A stretch of 64,000 nt of DNA from Amylostereum areolatum (GCA_012932865.1 SAXG01000061.1:62001-126000), one strand, 5' to 3'; shown: positions 42,464 to 55,562, counted from the first letter of the stretch. Notes: generated from the sequence alone by a model not told the origin. Numbers and translations are program-made.

Positions 42464-45400
42464 TCACAAATAGAACATGCTATCCTTCAAGTTCTCATGC
42501 AACCCGCCCGCCCACATCTTCTGCGCCGCCAGATACACGCTTGCCTCCTTCGCCTCCTTCGCGATCCCTGCCCGCGGGCTCCCCACCTTCTTGTCGTCCA
42601 CACCTGTCTCCAGACCCTCGTACGTGTTATATGAGAGCCCCTGGATCCAATAGCGAGCCTTCTCGCACAGAACATGCGCATAATACGCCGCCGGCACGAG
42701 GCTGACCGCCTTGGTCGCGCGCGCCCACAGATAGCTCGCCGAGTGAACTCCCTGCTGGATGTCGTCCGCGCGGAGATTGTTCTCGTCGTAAAGCACGATG
42801 TAGTGAGTCGACCGCACGGTTCCTTGGGTAGCCGCATGGGCCTGCAGATAGAAGTCGAAATCGCGAACGGAGGTGATGCCCTGGTCGACGACCGTCCCGG
42901 GGCGCGTGTTGCCATTTTCATCCGCGTCTCCTTCGGAGGTGGGGTAGATCCGTACGTTGTGACGCTTCCCGCAAATGACGACGCTGAGGGCTGGACGGTA
43001 GGCGGCGTTCCCCGGATCAACGCGTTTGAAAGCCTCGAAGATTTGAGGTAATTCCTCGCGGAGAACTTTGTCGTATTGCCCCTGTCGATGCCATATATGA
43101 AGAAGTGGCAAACGAGAGGTCGAACAGAGTGCATACCTCCGATACGCCGTCGCGAAAGACCAGAATCCGCTCGGGAAGGCTGTCGTTGTGTTCCTTGTAC
43201 GCCTCCAGCCGTTCGATCACCATACCGGCGAGTCCTTCAATTCCCTAGGAACCGTCGAAAAGATGAGCACAGCCAGCCAGCCGTGACGAAGGTCCAGACA
43301 GACGCACCTCTTGTCTTGACTTCTGCAAGCGCAGACTGGCGGGAAATTGAACGAAGTCCAAGCCAGTGCTGGCCACGACCCCAGCAATGGATGGCGTTCC
43401 GGGAGCACAACCAGGGCTCGGATGGGTAACGTCCATCCCGACCATCATGGTGCTTTTCTGGGAGAGCCAGACCATGGAGGACGGATGAAGGTGGTGGTTG
43501 ACCCCGCCGAGCTTCATGTTGACCTTCAGGACGACGTTCGACAAGTACCGATCTCGGGCCTTCTTCTCGAGGGCTCTGTCCAGCTGGAGGCACTGTGTGT
43601 GCACGCCGAACTTGACCGCGGCCAACCGCTTGATACAGGGATATATGAAATCGTCCTGGACCTGCAAAAGAACGAGGATGAAATCGACTTTCTCCCATGA
43701 CCCATCCTTTGCGAACTGATCCATAGATTGTTCCAAGGCATTTATTGCGTTGGATTGGCCAGACCGACCCTTACGAGACGGAAGGTGCACGAACAAGGTT
43801 TCCGAGGGTTGCAGCATGGACATTCCACTGCTTGTACATTTTTTGACGAAGTTGTCGACAAGGAGTTTGATGCCAGGGTCCTTCGCGTCTCGGACGATGG
43901 GATGACCGTCGACGACAACAAGAACTTTCCAGTTCGTGACCTGGGCACCATGAGAAAACTTCGCCTGGAGCATATTCCAACTTCCGTTCTTGATGACGGC
44001 TGCGACGTTCTTCTTGTATGCGACCTTAGGAGCGGGAAGCTCGCGGGCAGGGACAACCGTCATTCGGGACGAGACGGTCACACCAAACTCGTCCAGGACT
44101 TTTGTGGAAGGGACCAGTCCGAGTTTTGGTAGACCTTGCTGGACGATATGGTGGGCATTGACTGCGGGGCGTCGACTGGCGAGATGTAGCATGCGGGAAG
44201 TTTCCTGCAAGGACAGTCTTCCGAAATGAGGTTCTCCTGGTTCGATGGTGCAAAGCTCGGCGGGGAGATATATCGCCTTGTCTGGGCCGCCGACATTGAC
44301 GAGCGGGAGATCCGGGCGATTGAGTTTGAGGTTGTACTCTTGGAGAGGTCATCAAGATAAAACAAGAGGGGCGGGGGAAGGTATACGCACTGCGAAGATA
44401 GTACTCTTCGACAGACATGGTTCCGCCGCCGTACTCATCGCACTTGAATCTCTCGGCGGACGCGGTATGGTTTCCTATAATGCTCCTGATTACCCAAGTC
44501 CTCCTGTAGCCGAGGTGCAGCGTCGAGATTTTCGCCCTATACATAAACTCCCGCGGACGACGGCCGTGCGGATCTGCGATGAAGGCATCCACTGCGTCCG
44601 CAAGGTTGCCAGGTTGATGGAAGGCGGACATTCGGACATTGACGTTGACCATAACTTGTTTGTGGACAGGTCGAGCGGAAGAAGAGAAGCCCAAATGGGC
44701 CCACAATCGAGAACCTAGCCAGCCCTTTTCCTCGTCGTCGAAGAAATGCCGGTTGGGACCGACTCTGAAACCGGTCTGCGAAACGTGGTGCTGAATGACG
44801 AGGTTGAGCGCAGAGATCAAGGGAGCGATCTGCTTCTCCGACTTGCTGACATCGCCAACGCCTTCGATGTATCTAAAGGTGAACTTAGATGACATACAAC
44901 CGAGATCGTAGTAAGATCATACCGCTTGAGAGGACCCATAGCGAGCTCCTTTACGAATTTGACGGTGACGGTGTATATTTCTGCATTCGGAGGCGGACCC
45001 TTGTCGCCCTTCTCATAAAAACCTACGCTGCCGCTGAGTGACTGAGGAAGTTTGCGAGCAGCGATAAGCCTCTGAGAACCATCGTGGACGATGGCGGAGC
45101 TGTACTGCGAGACCTCGTTGCTCTTCTGGAACAGGTCCAACACGCGACGCTTTACGCGACTCTTTTGAGACTTGGGCTCGGGCGATATCTCCACATTGTA
45201 TTCGTAGAACTTGTCTTTGGAAAGGTTGACAGGGAAAAAATTCGCGCGGACGACAACGGCCCGTCCAGCCTGACGATATCGAGGTCATTAAACGATATGA
45301 ATTACACGGGACAGAAATGCTTGATGCATACTCACGGAACCATAGCCAGGACGAACGGGACGCTCGGGGCCGGATCGGTTCGATTTCAGTTTCTGGATGA

Positions 45401-45926
45401 GATTGTCGGCCTGAGCGATACGTGCGTCGACGATGGGAGATTGGTCCGGTGTAGGGCTGTAAATTTGCGGCACCTCCGCGAAGGTGGCAAGGCCACGGGG
45501 TGCGAAACCACCCTCGCCTCGGCCTTTACCACCACTGAGTCCGCCACCACGCCCTCCGGAGCTTTTACCCCGCCCGGAGCTTTTCCCTTGGCGAACTCCA
45601 ACACGCACACGGTCTTCATCTCCTTCGTACGGGTTGTCTGAACAACTTGAGAGAAGCCGGGTTTGGGTGCGCGAAGACGAAAAGTTGCGATCGGTGTGGA
45701 TGGTGACGCCGGTTGGTGCACTGGTTGGGGCCCGGTATCTCACACGTAGCGATGTATCTGAAGATAGGTGAATCGAGCGAAAGGATGCTGGAATGGTAGA
45801 TATGACATTGGTCCATAGGGATGCTTGTGCCGGGATAGGACACGGTGAATGCAATGTGTAGGTTTGCAAGGTGACCGGTCTGCGCGAGTTCGGAATCCGG
45901 GGAGACTTCGCCCAACGGTGAGCCAT
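42464..45926 (-). CDS. AGO: Argonaute protein, DEDH-type (downstream tandem copy)
   Basis: This is a small-RNA-guided silencing nuclease. From the N-terminus: a short Gly/Arg-rich stretch (about 45.6-45.48 kb), the Argonaute N domain (FYEYNVEISPEPKSQKSRVK), linker and PAZ region, MID (NGSWNMLQAKFSHGAQVTNW; GVHTQCLQL) and PIWI (MVGMDVTHPSPG; RQE at an exon end before GIEGLAGM; VFRDGVSEGQY; SLVPAAYYAHVLCEKARYW), ending in the usual hydrophobic MFYL. The catalytic tetrad reads D, E, D, H, so slicer activity is expected. There are many short introns; GVSE and GQY are on separate exons. The start is uncertain: the longest in-frame ATG is at 45926, but homology to the neighbouring copy only begins near 45.6 kb and an intron ending GTTGTTCAG is likely there. 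Confidence 0.9.
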
Positions 45927-46710
45927 CGAGGCGAGGCGGACAACGAGCTAACCAAAGCGAACGGTCATCTCCTGAAACTTCAGGGAGGGCAATTGTTCCT
46001 CCTCGACATACCAATGTATGCGTAGCGTACTTTACGAACGAAGACAATATGGCTCTAGTAAACGCGATGTCCGTACCGGTGGTGTGAGTGTCGCTCGAGG
46101 CGACGGCTTGGTTTAGATGTTGCCTTTGCTTGGGTGACTAGGTCACATCAGCAAGGGCGATGCATTCAAATTGTGGTTCGAAGGGTAGGTTGGAAAGGAG
46201 AGCTGAAGCGTTAAGCGCTGAGCAGTAGTGAGAGATTGAGAAGATGCGAGTTGGATGGGGGTTGGATGCGGTTGGTGAGAAACTGAGAAAGTGGCGCCGG
46301 TAGCGGCCGGCCGACGCGAAGCAGAACTAGTCTCCCAGAGGCAGACGAGATAATTCGTCAACACTTCTCAAGTTCAGGATCCTCTTATCTGGCAGCAGAA
46401 CGTGCATAACATGCATAACAAACCGTCGACGTACGGTACAGCAGAGAAACAAACCCCGGCTAAGTACGAGTAGGTCGATTTTTGTCGGATGCAGGGGCTT
46501 GCTTGGAGATGTTTGAACGTACAGACAATGGTTTCATAGAGAGCGGACAGATACACGGTAGCTTGAGAACGACGATAAAGTACAACAGTTGAACAGACAA
46601 CAACAACCCCATAGTAGTACACGACACACGGGCGTATTACACAGCGCGAAGGCCTGCAGTTCAGCAAAGCAAAGCAGTACAGAACAGAACAGAACAGAAC
46701 AACAAAACGC
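45927..46710. other. Intergenic between the two Argonaute genes
   Basis: This holds the 3' UTR of the upstream Argonaute and the promoter of the downstream one. There is an AGAACAGAACAGAACAG run at about 46680 right after the upstream stop codon. No coding pattern is supported. Confidence 0.45.
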
Positions 46711-49700
46711 TCACAGGTAGAACATACTGTCCTTCAGGTTATCGTGCAAACCGGTGGCCCACATCCTCTGCGCCGCCTTGTACACATTCTCCTCCGCCTC
46801 CTCCCTCTTCCTCTTCGCCCACGCGCTCCCCGTCTCCGACTTGCTCCCCGCACCGGTTGACGAGCCCTCATGCGCATTGTTGAGGAAGCCCTGAATCCAG
46901 TATCGCGCCTGCTCGCACACGAGGTCCGCGTAGTACGCCGGCGGGATGAGGCTGACCGCCTTGGTCGCGCGCGCGTACAGATAGCTCGACGAGTGAACCC
47001 CCTGCTGGATGTCGTCCGCGCCGAGCTTGTTCTCGTCGTAGATCACGACGTAGTGCGTCGGACGGACGGTGCCCTGCAGCCCCGCGTGTGCTTGAAGATA
47101 AAAGTCGAAGTCGAGGACAGACGTGACCCCCTTGTCGAGGACGGTGCCAGGACGCGTGTTCCCATTCTTATCCGCGTTCTCGTCGCTGGTGGGATAGAAC
47201 CGCGCATGGTGTCTCTTTCCGCAGATGACGATACTGAGGGTGGGGTGGTATCGCGGGTTCTGGGGGTCGATGCGCTTGAAGGCTTCGAAGATCTGGGGCA
47301 ATTCCTCCCTCAAGACCTTGTCGTATTGACCCTGTGGCGCCATTGAGCTCAGTGGTAATCGCGCGGATAACGAAAAACGTACCTCGGATACTCCATCGCG
47401 GAAGACCATAATGCGTTCAGGCAGACTCTTGCTACGCCGCTTGAAGGCTTGGAGGCGCTCGATCATCATGTCTGCAAGCTCCGCGATGCCCTACCGGAAA
47501 TTAGACAGTCAGCACGAGTAACCCAACTTGAACAAGAGCGAGAGCGTACCTCTTGCTTCGACTTCTGCAATCGTAGACTCACAGGGAACTGGACAAAGTC
47601 CTTGTCGACACTCGCGACGACGCCGGCGATAGAGGGAGAGCCCGGAATGCTGCTCGGACTAGGATGGGTAACGTCGATTCCGACCATCATGGTCCTCTTC
47701 TGCGAGAGCCACGCCATCGCCGCCGGCTCAAGACGATGATTGATTCCGCCCAGCTTCGTGTTGACCTTCAAGGCAATGTTTGAGAGGTACTGGTCCTGTC
47801 CGTTCTCCTTGAGAGCCTTGTCGAGCTGCATGCACTGGGTGTGCACGCCGAATTTGACCGCCGCCAGCCGCTTGATGCATGGATAAATGTAGTCGTCGCG
47901 CGTCTGGAGGAGGACCAAGACCAGGTCGACGTCCTTCCACGAGCCCGTACCGACGAACGACCCCATGGTTTGCTCTATGAGTGACATGGCCCGCATACGC
48001 CCGGGGTCGCTACCATCCTTCGGTGGAAGTCTTGCAGGCACGATCTGCGGAGGCCGTGCCACGGCTATGCCGCTGTTCTTGCACTTCTCTGCGAAGGCCT
48101 TGAGGAAATTCATCATGCGCGGATCGTTCGGGCCCTGAAAAACGGGTGGGCCGTCGATAACGACAAGGACCTTCCAGTTATTGATCCTCGCGCCGTGGTG
48201 GAACTTGACGTCGAGGATGTTCCAGCTGCCGTTGTTCACGCGGGGGGTCCCTTTCAAGTACGTCACTCGAGGTGGCTGCAGCTCGCGGGCAGGGACGATA
48301 GTCATCTGCGACGATACTTTTATCCCAAACTCGGCGAGAAGAGAATTCGAACCATCTAGTCCAAGCTTCGGTAGACCCTGCTGGACAATGTGGTGGGCGT
48401 TGATGGCGGGACGCCGGTTGGCCAGGCGAAGCATGTCGGAAGTTTCTTGGGGAGAGAGCTTTCCAAGATGGGGCTCGCCGGGTTCGATGGTGCAAATCTC
48501 GGCGGGCAGGTACGTCGCTTTTCCAGGACTTCCGACGTCGACGACAGGAAGATCTGGACGTCGAAGGGTGATATTATACTCTACAATAATACGGTCAGAG
48601 AACGGAACTGCAATACGGGAAGGGTACGCACTGCGCTTATAGTAGTCTTGCACTGAGATGAGTCCACCTCCGTACTCGTCGTACTTGAATTTCTGTGTGA
48701 TAGCGGTCCCGTTGCCGGTGACCTTCTTGATAGTCTCCACTCTCTTGTAGCCCAAATGCCGCGTCGAGATCTTGACCCTGTTCATGAATTCCTGCGGATT
48801 GGCACCGTAGGATGCAGCATTGAAGGCGGCGATCGCGTCGGAAAGACTTCCGGGCTGGTGGAACGCCGTCATGCAGACGTTGACGTTGATCATAAGCTGC
48901 TTGTGGGCCGGGCGGACGGACGAGAAGAAGCCCATGTGTGCCCACAGGCGCGGGCCCAGCGGACCCTTTTCATTGTCGTCGAAAAAGTACCGGTTCCGGC
49001 CGAATCTGAAGCCGGTTTGGGAAGCCTGGCGTTGCATGACGAGGTTGAGCGCAGATATTACAGGCATAACATCTTCGTCTGGATTGTTGACTTCGCCTTC
49101 AAGGTACCTAACAAAGGAGTCAGATCGTCCTTGAGACGGCGAGAAGAACGCTTACCTTTTCAAAGGTGCTGTTGGCAGCTCCTTCGTGAACTTGACTGTG
49201 ACCGTGTAGACGTCTGGCCCGTAGGGTGGCCCAGGTGGCCCATTGTCGCCATCCTCGAAGAAAGTTACCGTGCCGGTGAGGGGTTCGGGAAGCCGACGAG
49301 CAGCAATCAGCCTCTGGGAGCCATCGTGTACGATAACAGACCGAAACGGAGCGCCCTCCCGGCTCCGCTCGAACAGGTCCAGGACACGGCGTTTCACGCG
49401 TCCTTTCTGTGACTTCGGTTCTGGCGTTATTTCCACGTTGTACTCGTAGTAGGTGTCCTTCGATATGTCGACGGCGAAGAAGTTAGCACGGACGACGATA
49501 GCCCGACCCGCCTGAGATACCGGAATAGATCAACACGCGCTTCACAAGTAAGAGACTGGCCGGTACTCACGGTGCCATAACCAGGACGGACAGGGTGCTC
49601 GGGGCCAGTGCGCTTCGTCTTCAATTTCTGCACAAGTTCGTCGGCCCTTGCGATACGAGCGTCGACGGTGGGGGGTTGATTCGGAGTGGGGTTGTAGATA

Positions 49701-50008
49701 TTGGGCACGTTGGCGAAGGTGCCGCCACCACGACCACGAGGCGCAAAACCTCCACCACCACCGCGTCCCCCGAAACCTCCACCTCCTGGAGGACCACCGC
49801 GAGGACCGCCGCCGCGCCCCCCGAAACCTCCGCCTCCAGGAGATCCACCGCGAGGACCCCCACCTCCAGGAGATCCACCACGAGGACCTCCGCCTCCAGG
49901 AGATCCACCGCGAGGACCCCCACCTCTACCGCCGCCACCGCCACCGCCTCCGGGCCCAGGGCCACCTCGTCCGCGTCCTCGCCCTCGATCACCTCCGCGA
50001 TTGGACAT
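46711..50008 (-). CDS. AGO: Argonaute protein with RGG-rich N-terminus, DEDD-type
   Basis: This is the second Argonaute, same strand and upstream of the first. ATG 50008 begins MSNRGGDRGRGRGRGGPG and leads into a 75-residue Gly-rich region with a repeated GGGPRGGSPG-type unit of about 10 residues, an RGG-like RNA-binding tract. The N domain (YYEYNVEITPEPKSQKGR), PAZ region, MID (NGSWNILDVKFHHGARINNW, GVHTQCMQL) and PIWI follow: MVGIDVTHPSPS, KQE, VFRDGVSEGQY, then SLIPPAYYADLVCEQARYW, with MFYL as the last residues. The fourth catalytic position is Asp where the neighbour has His. A Lys/Glu-rich insertion (AWAKRKREEAEE) lies near the C-terminus. All domains are intact, so it is probably an active tandem duplicate, roughly 950 residues long. 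Confidence 0.93.
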
Positions 50009-50353
50009 ATCTTCAGTTGATGTTTGTGATTGTGGGATGTGGGTGAGAGTAGGAGCTGAGGGAGAGGGAGTCGTGGAAGCTGCGCAACCAAGGATCCGAA
50101 TGGGAGAAGGTCCAAAGAAGGCGTGGGGTTCGTGGGGTTTTCAGAATCATACAGCGCGCACGGGGCCACCCGGTGGCCATAAGGTTAGACGCTGGCGAGA
50201 CCGTCTTGCTCTTTTGTTTTATGAACACAGCGTGATGGGAGCGACGGCGAGGTGTACGGTTCATTCAATTGTCCGATCGCGGTGATGGACTGGATGCCAA
50301 TTGTGGAAGAAGGTGGCGTCGTCATCCTCTGATGCGGGGTGTGATATCGGCCC
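50009..50353. promoter_or_regulatory. Upstream region of the DEDD Argonaute
   Basis: This is the non-coding 5' region of the gene on the minus strand. It is low in obvious motifs; there is no clear TATA box. It is bounded on the far side by the 20-bp-stem hairpin at 50354. Confidence 0.35.
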
Positions 50354-50405
50354 TTGTCTTTCCTCGACAAGCAACATATATTTTCTGCTTGTCGGGGAAA
50401 GACAA
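50354..50405. ncRNA. Short hairpin, candidate small-RNA precursor or regulatory dyad
   Basis: Arms 50354-50373 and 50386-50405 are inverted copies of 20 bp, with one position that would be a G-U pair in RNA. The loop is 12 nt, AT-rich (ACATATATTTTC). The arm starts TTGTCTTTCC and ends CGACAAGCA. It lies about 350 bp upstream of the Argonaute ATG and outside any gene. It could be a microRNA-like precursor, a transcription-factor dyad or a terminator of an unseen transcript. Confidence 0.5.
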
Positions 50406-52139
50406 CGACTCTGGAAAGTCTCTTACCGAGGAAAATGCCGAGCTTCTGATCAGCTCATTCGAAAGGGTCATAGCGATTGCTACCGTCAAAGAACTTTGAA
50501 AGAAGAACGAATAGACACGGGTCAAATCGACCAGATGACACCACGACGGATGCGCGATCATGTTGCGGGGATGAGCGAGTGGGAACGGAGTAAGCCGTCA
50601 TGATGAGTGCGCGACCGATATGAGAACAAAAAGACTGCTGGCAGAGGAAGGATCGTGCGGAGACGTGGAGGAGCTTTGGAGGAGCTGGAGGATTCGAAGG
50701 ACAAAGCAAGCGTGGACACTGGATGTGGATAGTTCAGACTCCTTCCCATCCCTATGTCAAATTACGTCACATATCCTACGAGTCAGCCACTATGCCGATT
50801 TTCTCAACTTTGAACTTTCCAGCGAACGTCCGGCGAACGTTCAACTTCAACTGGACATCTGACTCACCAGCCCCAACCCATCCCTATCCACAGGATCGGT
50901 TGGTAAGCTCCACTACTTACTTCGCTAGCTTGGTTTCAGTCTCGGTCTCATCATGCTCAGGCTGAGTCTTGCTTCACGCCAAGTCTTACACGATGGTGGA
51001 ATCTAACTTGTGGATTCGCAGAATCCCTGGCCTACTTACTTGCATTTTACGGATGCCTCTGAAGACGTTTCCTATACGAGGAAGGTTTTATTTATCGTTC
51101 CTGTCGAAGGCGGCGAAATGGCACAGCAGTACTCGAGTGGACCTGCAGAGGTCAGAACTGGAATCCACTCGACGGTGCTTTGACAAGACCACTCTCCAGC
51201 AGCGCCGCCCTCAAAGACGGTCGAGTAATCTCATTGGAAGGCCCGCTATATTTTTGTGCCGCATATTGATTGTCTAGCCCGCAGAGATTGCTCCCAAGTT
51301 ACTTGCGCTAAGCACGAATAGTAACACACAACCCTCATTGCAAATTTAACTTTCCCCGCTTGTCTCTCGATCCTCGGCGACCAATTGACATGGTTTGTAC
51401 CATCCCAGTTCTATTTATATCGCCGGTGACTTGAGGATCAGGCTTGTTATTCGGGATCTATGCACGTCGTAGGTCACCTCGACAGATCATACGTCGCCAG
51501 TGGCGCCACTCATAAAGACTCCCCTAGATTTTTGACGGTTTTCCACCATGCGGAACCCATCTTTCTATTAGGACTGCCTCCGCGGTTCAGCGATACGATT
51601 TTGGGGCACATCGGCGGCAGAACTGCGGGCGAAAAAAAAGTGTGAGATAAGGGAAAGGAGTACGATGTCGTGAAGCGGAAGCGCGATACATCCGTCGATA
51701 TCATCGAGTCTCGAGTACTCTCGACAGGACCAGAAGGATTCAGAAGTGACTAGCAGGGGGAGGCTGAGTAAATGGAAAACGATCGCGCGAGCCACTTCGC
51801 GCGATGTTTCGCGAGAGCACCTTCATTCTCCCTGTAATATGCCTGGTGCATGTTCTGTATGGATTGCAAGACGGTCAGACAGGAGTCGAAGGAATTGAGA
51901 GGGGAATCACCGAGTCGCACTCGAACGGAGATAAGCCGCCCGCGTCTAATCTCTCTCGCTATCTGGCTCAACGACGTCGCAGCCTCCGGCGCCCTCAGGC
52001 ATATCCGATCATCCCGCCTCCCATTCCCGACCACGTCCGCTCGCGGTTCTGCACATTTATAACCCTCGTACGTACCCAGCAATGTTCCTTCAACCCCCCA
52101 TCTCCCATCCCTACCAGCGACCACACGCGTACCACCATC
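50406..52139. other. Intergenic region upstream of amine oxidase
   Basis: About 1.7 kb without a supported gene. The reading frames are short and none shows a domain. A TATA-like TTTATAACC lies at about 52053, some 85 bp before the amine oxidase ATG. The rest may be promoter DNA or an unrecognised transcript. Confidence 0.4.
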
Positions 52140-55100
52140 ATGGCCAACAACCTCGCTCCGAGCACCGCTACCACCGTGCAGCACATCGCTAAACCTCACT
52201 CGACGCCGAGTCACCCCCTGGATCCGTTGACTCCTGACGAGGTGTGTTCTGTTTTTATCTGATTTCTCCAGGGTTGATCATGACTGTTCGACCGTAGATC
52301 GTCACTGTGTCCCTGGCAGTCCGCCAGTACATCGCGGAACATACCCCTGTCAAGGCCGTTCGCTTCATCACCAACTATCTCCTCCCGCCCCCTAAGCGCG
52401 CCGTACTCGCCCACCTCGGAATTCCGCTCGCCCCAGGCGAGGAGGTAAAGGAAGAAGACAAGGTGCCGATCGTGCGCAAGGCCGAAGTCGACGTGAGTAC
52501 TCGATCCTTTCATCGCAATTTTGCCTCGTTCTCCTTTCACATGCCCCAAACACCTTCCCTATTTCACCCATCGCCCTTTCTCGCGCCGTGCTCCCGCTCG
52601 CACTGTTGCCTCGTGCTATGGGCGCTTCTGGTGACGGCTGGAGATTTGTGTGGCGCCGACTCTTCCGATGTTGGGCTACTCCTGCATGGGGCTCGTGATT
52701 TGACGGTGACATTTGCTCGTCGAGCCATTGGTTTGTCTTCTCTCACCAAGACGGCTGACGCTGGCGGCGTTGATTTCTCCTACCATCTTCTCACTCATTC
52801 AGCGGTGGGATCCGGGATCATTTCATCGTCAGCTTCATGTCTCCGTAATTTCCCCCTCCGCCACGTTTCGCAATGTCTCCATTCTTTCCCATATTCGCTG
52901 CGATGACCGGGCGCACAACGGCGGGACGGATGCGCTGACTGACCTCTGTCGTTGAACAAGGGGCTCTAGACACGACTTCTGGAATACCCAAAAGTTCATG
53001 ATCGTCCCTTCGCGATCGTCTGCTTTTCTATCTCATCGTCTTATCTGTCTGAGAGCTGAAGGCTGACATTACTGTTTATTCTAGCTCGTGGACGTTGTCA
53101 CAGGGTAATTTTACTCCATTTTATCTGTCGAGGACGTCTCATTCAACCATCATATAGCGGCGCCTACAACAGCATCGTGGTTTTGGACTCGACCACCGGA
53201 AAATGGAACGTGGAAAGCTTTGACAAGCTTCCTGAAGGCGTTCAACCGCAACTTTCTCCGGAGGAGCTCCTGACCTGCGAGCAGATCGTGAAAAAGGATC
53301 CGCAGGTCATAAAGCTGGCCAAGGATGTTGGTAAGCCACACTCTCTATCCACATGATCTTCTCGGCTTATACCTCGCAGGCGTCGAGCCCCACCAGATAT
53401 ACGCTGACGGCTGGTCAATCGGTTATGACGATCGCTTCCCCAAAGCGCAGCGTCTGCAACAGGCGCTTCTCTTCGCACGTCTTTCCGAGCACGACAACCT
53501 CTACGCGCATCCCATGGTGAGTCCCCTTCTCTACTATCCTTGGATCTGCATCTTGATTTGCTTCTCTTACAGGACTTCGTTCCCGTTGTCGATATGATCA
53601 AGGGAAAAGTCATTCACATCGATTTTCCGGGCATGTACCGCGAGGCCTCGTCCGCGGGACTCACTGCCGGCAGCACGAAGCCCCCAGCCCTCGACGCCGA
53701 CCAGTTTTCCAGCGCTCAGCGCGAGCGCATCCCACCGCCTCTCACCCCGCAAAACTTCCTTCCCGATCTGATCAAGGAGGATGCAAAGAAGGCCGGAGGG
53801 GAGTGGAAGGAGCGCGAGACTCCAAAGCCTCTCCACGTCCTGCAACCGGAGGGCGTGAGCTTCAAAATGGACGGCAACGTTCTCGAGTGGCAAAAATGGA
53901 AGATGCACATCGGTATGTCATACCTCCACAGGCGTCTTGCCTCTTCGGCTTGGACTGGGCTGATGATTGGGCGTTTGATTCATCTAGGATTCAGCCATAG
54001 GGAAGGCATCGCACTGAGTACAGTGACGTACAACGACAATGGCGAAGTGCGCCCATTGTTCTACCGTTTGTCGATGGCGGAAATGGTGGTACCATATGCT
54101 GCGCCCGAGCACCCCCACCCTCGCAAGTTTGCCTTCGACACGTACGCCCCCCTTCTCTCCACTGTTTCTTACGACGGGCTCACTTGTGTTTAGTGGCGAA
54201 TATGGCATGGGTACGATGGCCAATGAACTCGCCCTCGGGTGCGACTGCCTCGGTCAGATCCACTATCTGGTACGTTTCTCTGCCGTACTTCTCTTCATCA
54301 CCGCGCTCACCGCGCGATGGATCCTGCTTAGCCGGGCGCATACACTGCACATGACGGTTCCGCGGTCGTTATCAAAAACGTGATATGTATTCATGAAGAG
54401 GACGCTGGACTGCTGTGGAAACATACCGACTACCGTATCGGTGGCCGCTCCCAGGCCGTCCGAAGCCGTCGTCTCGTCGTCAGCATGGTGTGCACGCTCG
54501 CGAACTACGGTAAGCTCAACTCCACCCCTCCCCTGCCGTTATCCCTCGTTCCGCCGATTCTGATTTCGCTTCCCATGGCCGCGCAGAATACATCTGGAAT
54601 TACCTCTTCTATCAGGTGAGGAGTGGTTCACGTGTGCCCGAGGAGCTGCGCTGACGTCGACGATGTAGGATGGCACGGTCGAGCTCGAGATTCGCCTTAC
54701 GGGTATACTGCAGGTGTACCCATTGGGCCCGAACGAGCCCACGACCTTCGGCACCCAGGTCGCGCCCGGCATCAACGCGCAATACCACCAACACATGTTC
54801 TCCCTCCGCATCGATCCCATGATTGACGGCCTGTCAAACTCGGTCGTCGAGACGGACATCTTCCCGCTGGACGACGGCGCAGGCTCCACGAACAACTACG
54901 CCGGCAACGGCTTCAGGACCTCCCACCGCACGCTCAAGGTCGCAAGCGAAGGTGCGCGTGACTGGGACGCGCAAAAGGACCGCAGGTGGCGCATCGTGAA
55001 CACGGCGCGGACCCATTACTCCTCGGGCCAGCCCGCGGGGTACACGATCGCGGTCAAAGGCGGCACGCTGCCGTTGATGGGTCGACCCGACGGGTGGATG

Positions 55101-55562
55101 GGCCGCAGGGCGAACTTCGCGGCGAAGACGCTGTGGGTGCTCAAGGATAAGGAGGACGCTAAATTTGGCGGTCGGATGTGGCCTGCCGGGAAGTATGTCC
55201 CGCAGGCGCGGGAGGAGCCGGAGGACAGCGTGTTGGCCTGGCAGAGGGCGGACGGGGAGCAGAGCATCGAGAACGAGGACGTGCTGGTGTACGTGACTTT
55301 GGGCACGACGCACATCCCCCGCCCGGAGGACTGGCCTGTGTGCGTATCTATTTCCTCGCGTCTTTTCTCTCTCTCTGGCGTATTGGTGTTGACGCCGCCT
55401 GTTTTTTTTTGGTTGGATAGGATGCCCGTGGAGCACTTGCGCGTCGCGTTCAAGCCTTTCAGTTTCTTCAAGGCCAACCCTGGTATGGACGTCCCCGGCG
55501 GCGTCGACTCGAAGAGCGTCCCCGCGTTCGGGGAGGCGGAAGGTGGTAGCTGCTGCCACTAG
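52140..55562 (+). CDS. AMO1-like: Copper amine oxidase (TPQ enzyme)
   Basis: This enzyme oxidises primary amines to aldehydes, releasing ammonia and hydrogen peroxide, using Cu(II) and topaquinone; it supports use of amines as nitrogen source. The start is ATG 52140 (MANNLAPSTATTVQHIAKPH). Exons show VSLAVRQYIAEHTPVKAVRF, WNVESFDKLPEGVQPQLSPE, YADGWSIGYDDRFP (catalytic Asp region), GFSHREGIALSTVTYNDNGE, GEYGMGTMANELALGCDCLG, VICIHEEDAGLLWKHTDYR and TLAN-Y-EY, whose Tyr becomes TPQ; an intron splits the motif right after that Tyr. Copper ligands are likely HQH (HQHMFSLRID) and the C-terminal GTTHIPRPEDWP. About ten introns; frame open to the stop at 55562. No signal peptide is seen, so it is cytosolic or peroxisomal. 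Confidence 0.93.

Noticed and set aside
49701..50285. 194-codon Pro-rich plus-strand frame
   Set aside because: It is antisense to the Gly-rich N-terminus of the DEDD Argonaute; poly-Pro is the reverse of poly-Gly codons.
54834..55559. 241-codon minus-strand frame
   Set aside because: It is antisense to the clearly coding 3' half of the copper amine oxidase.
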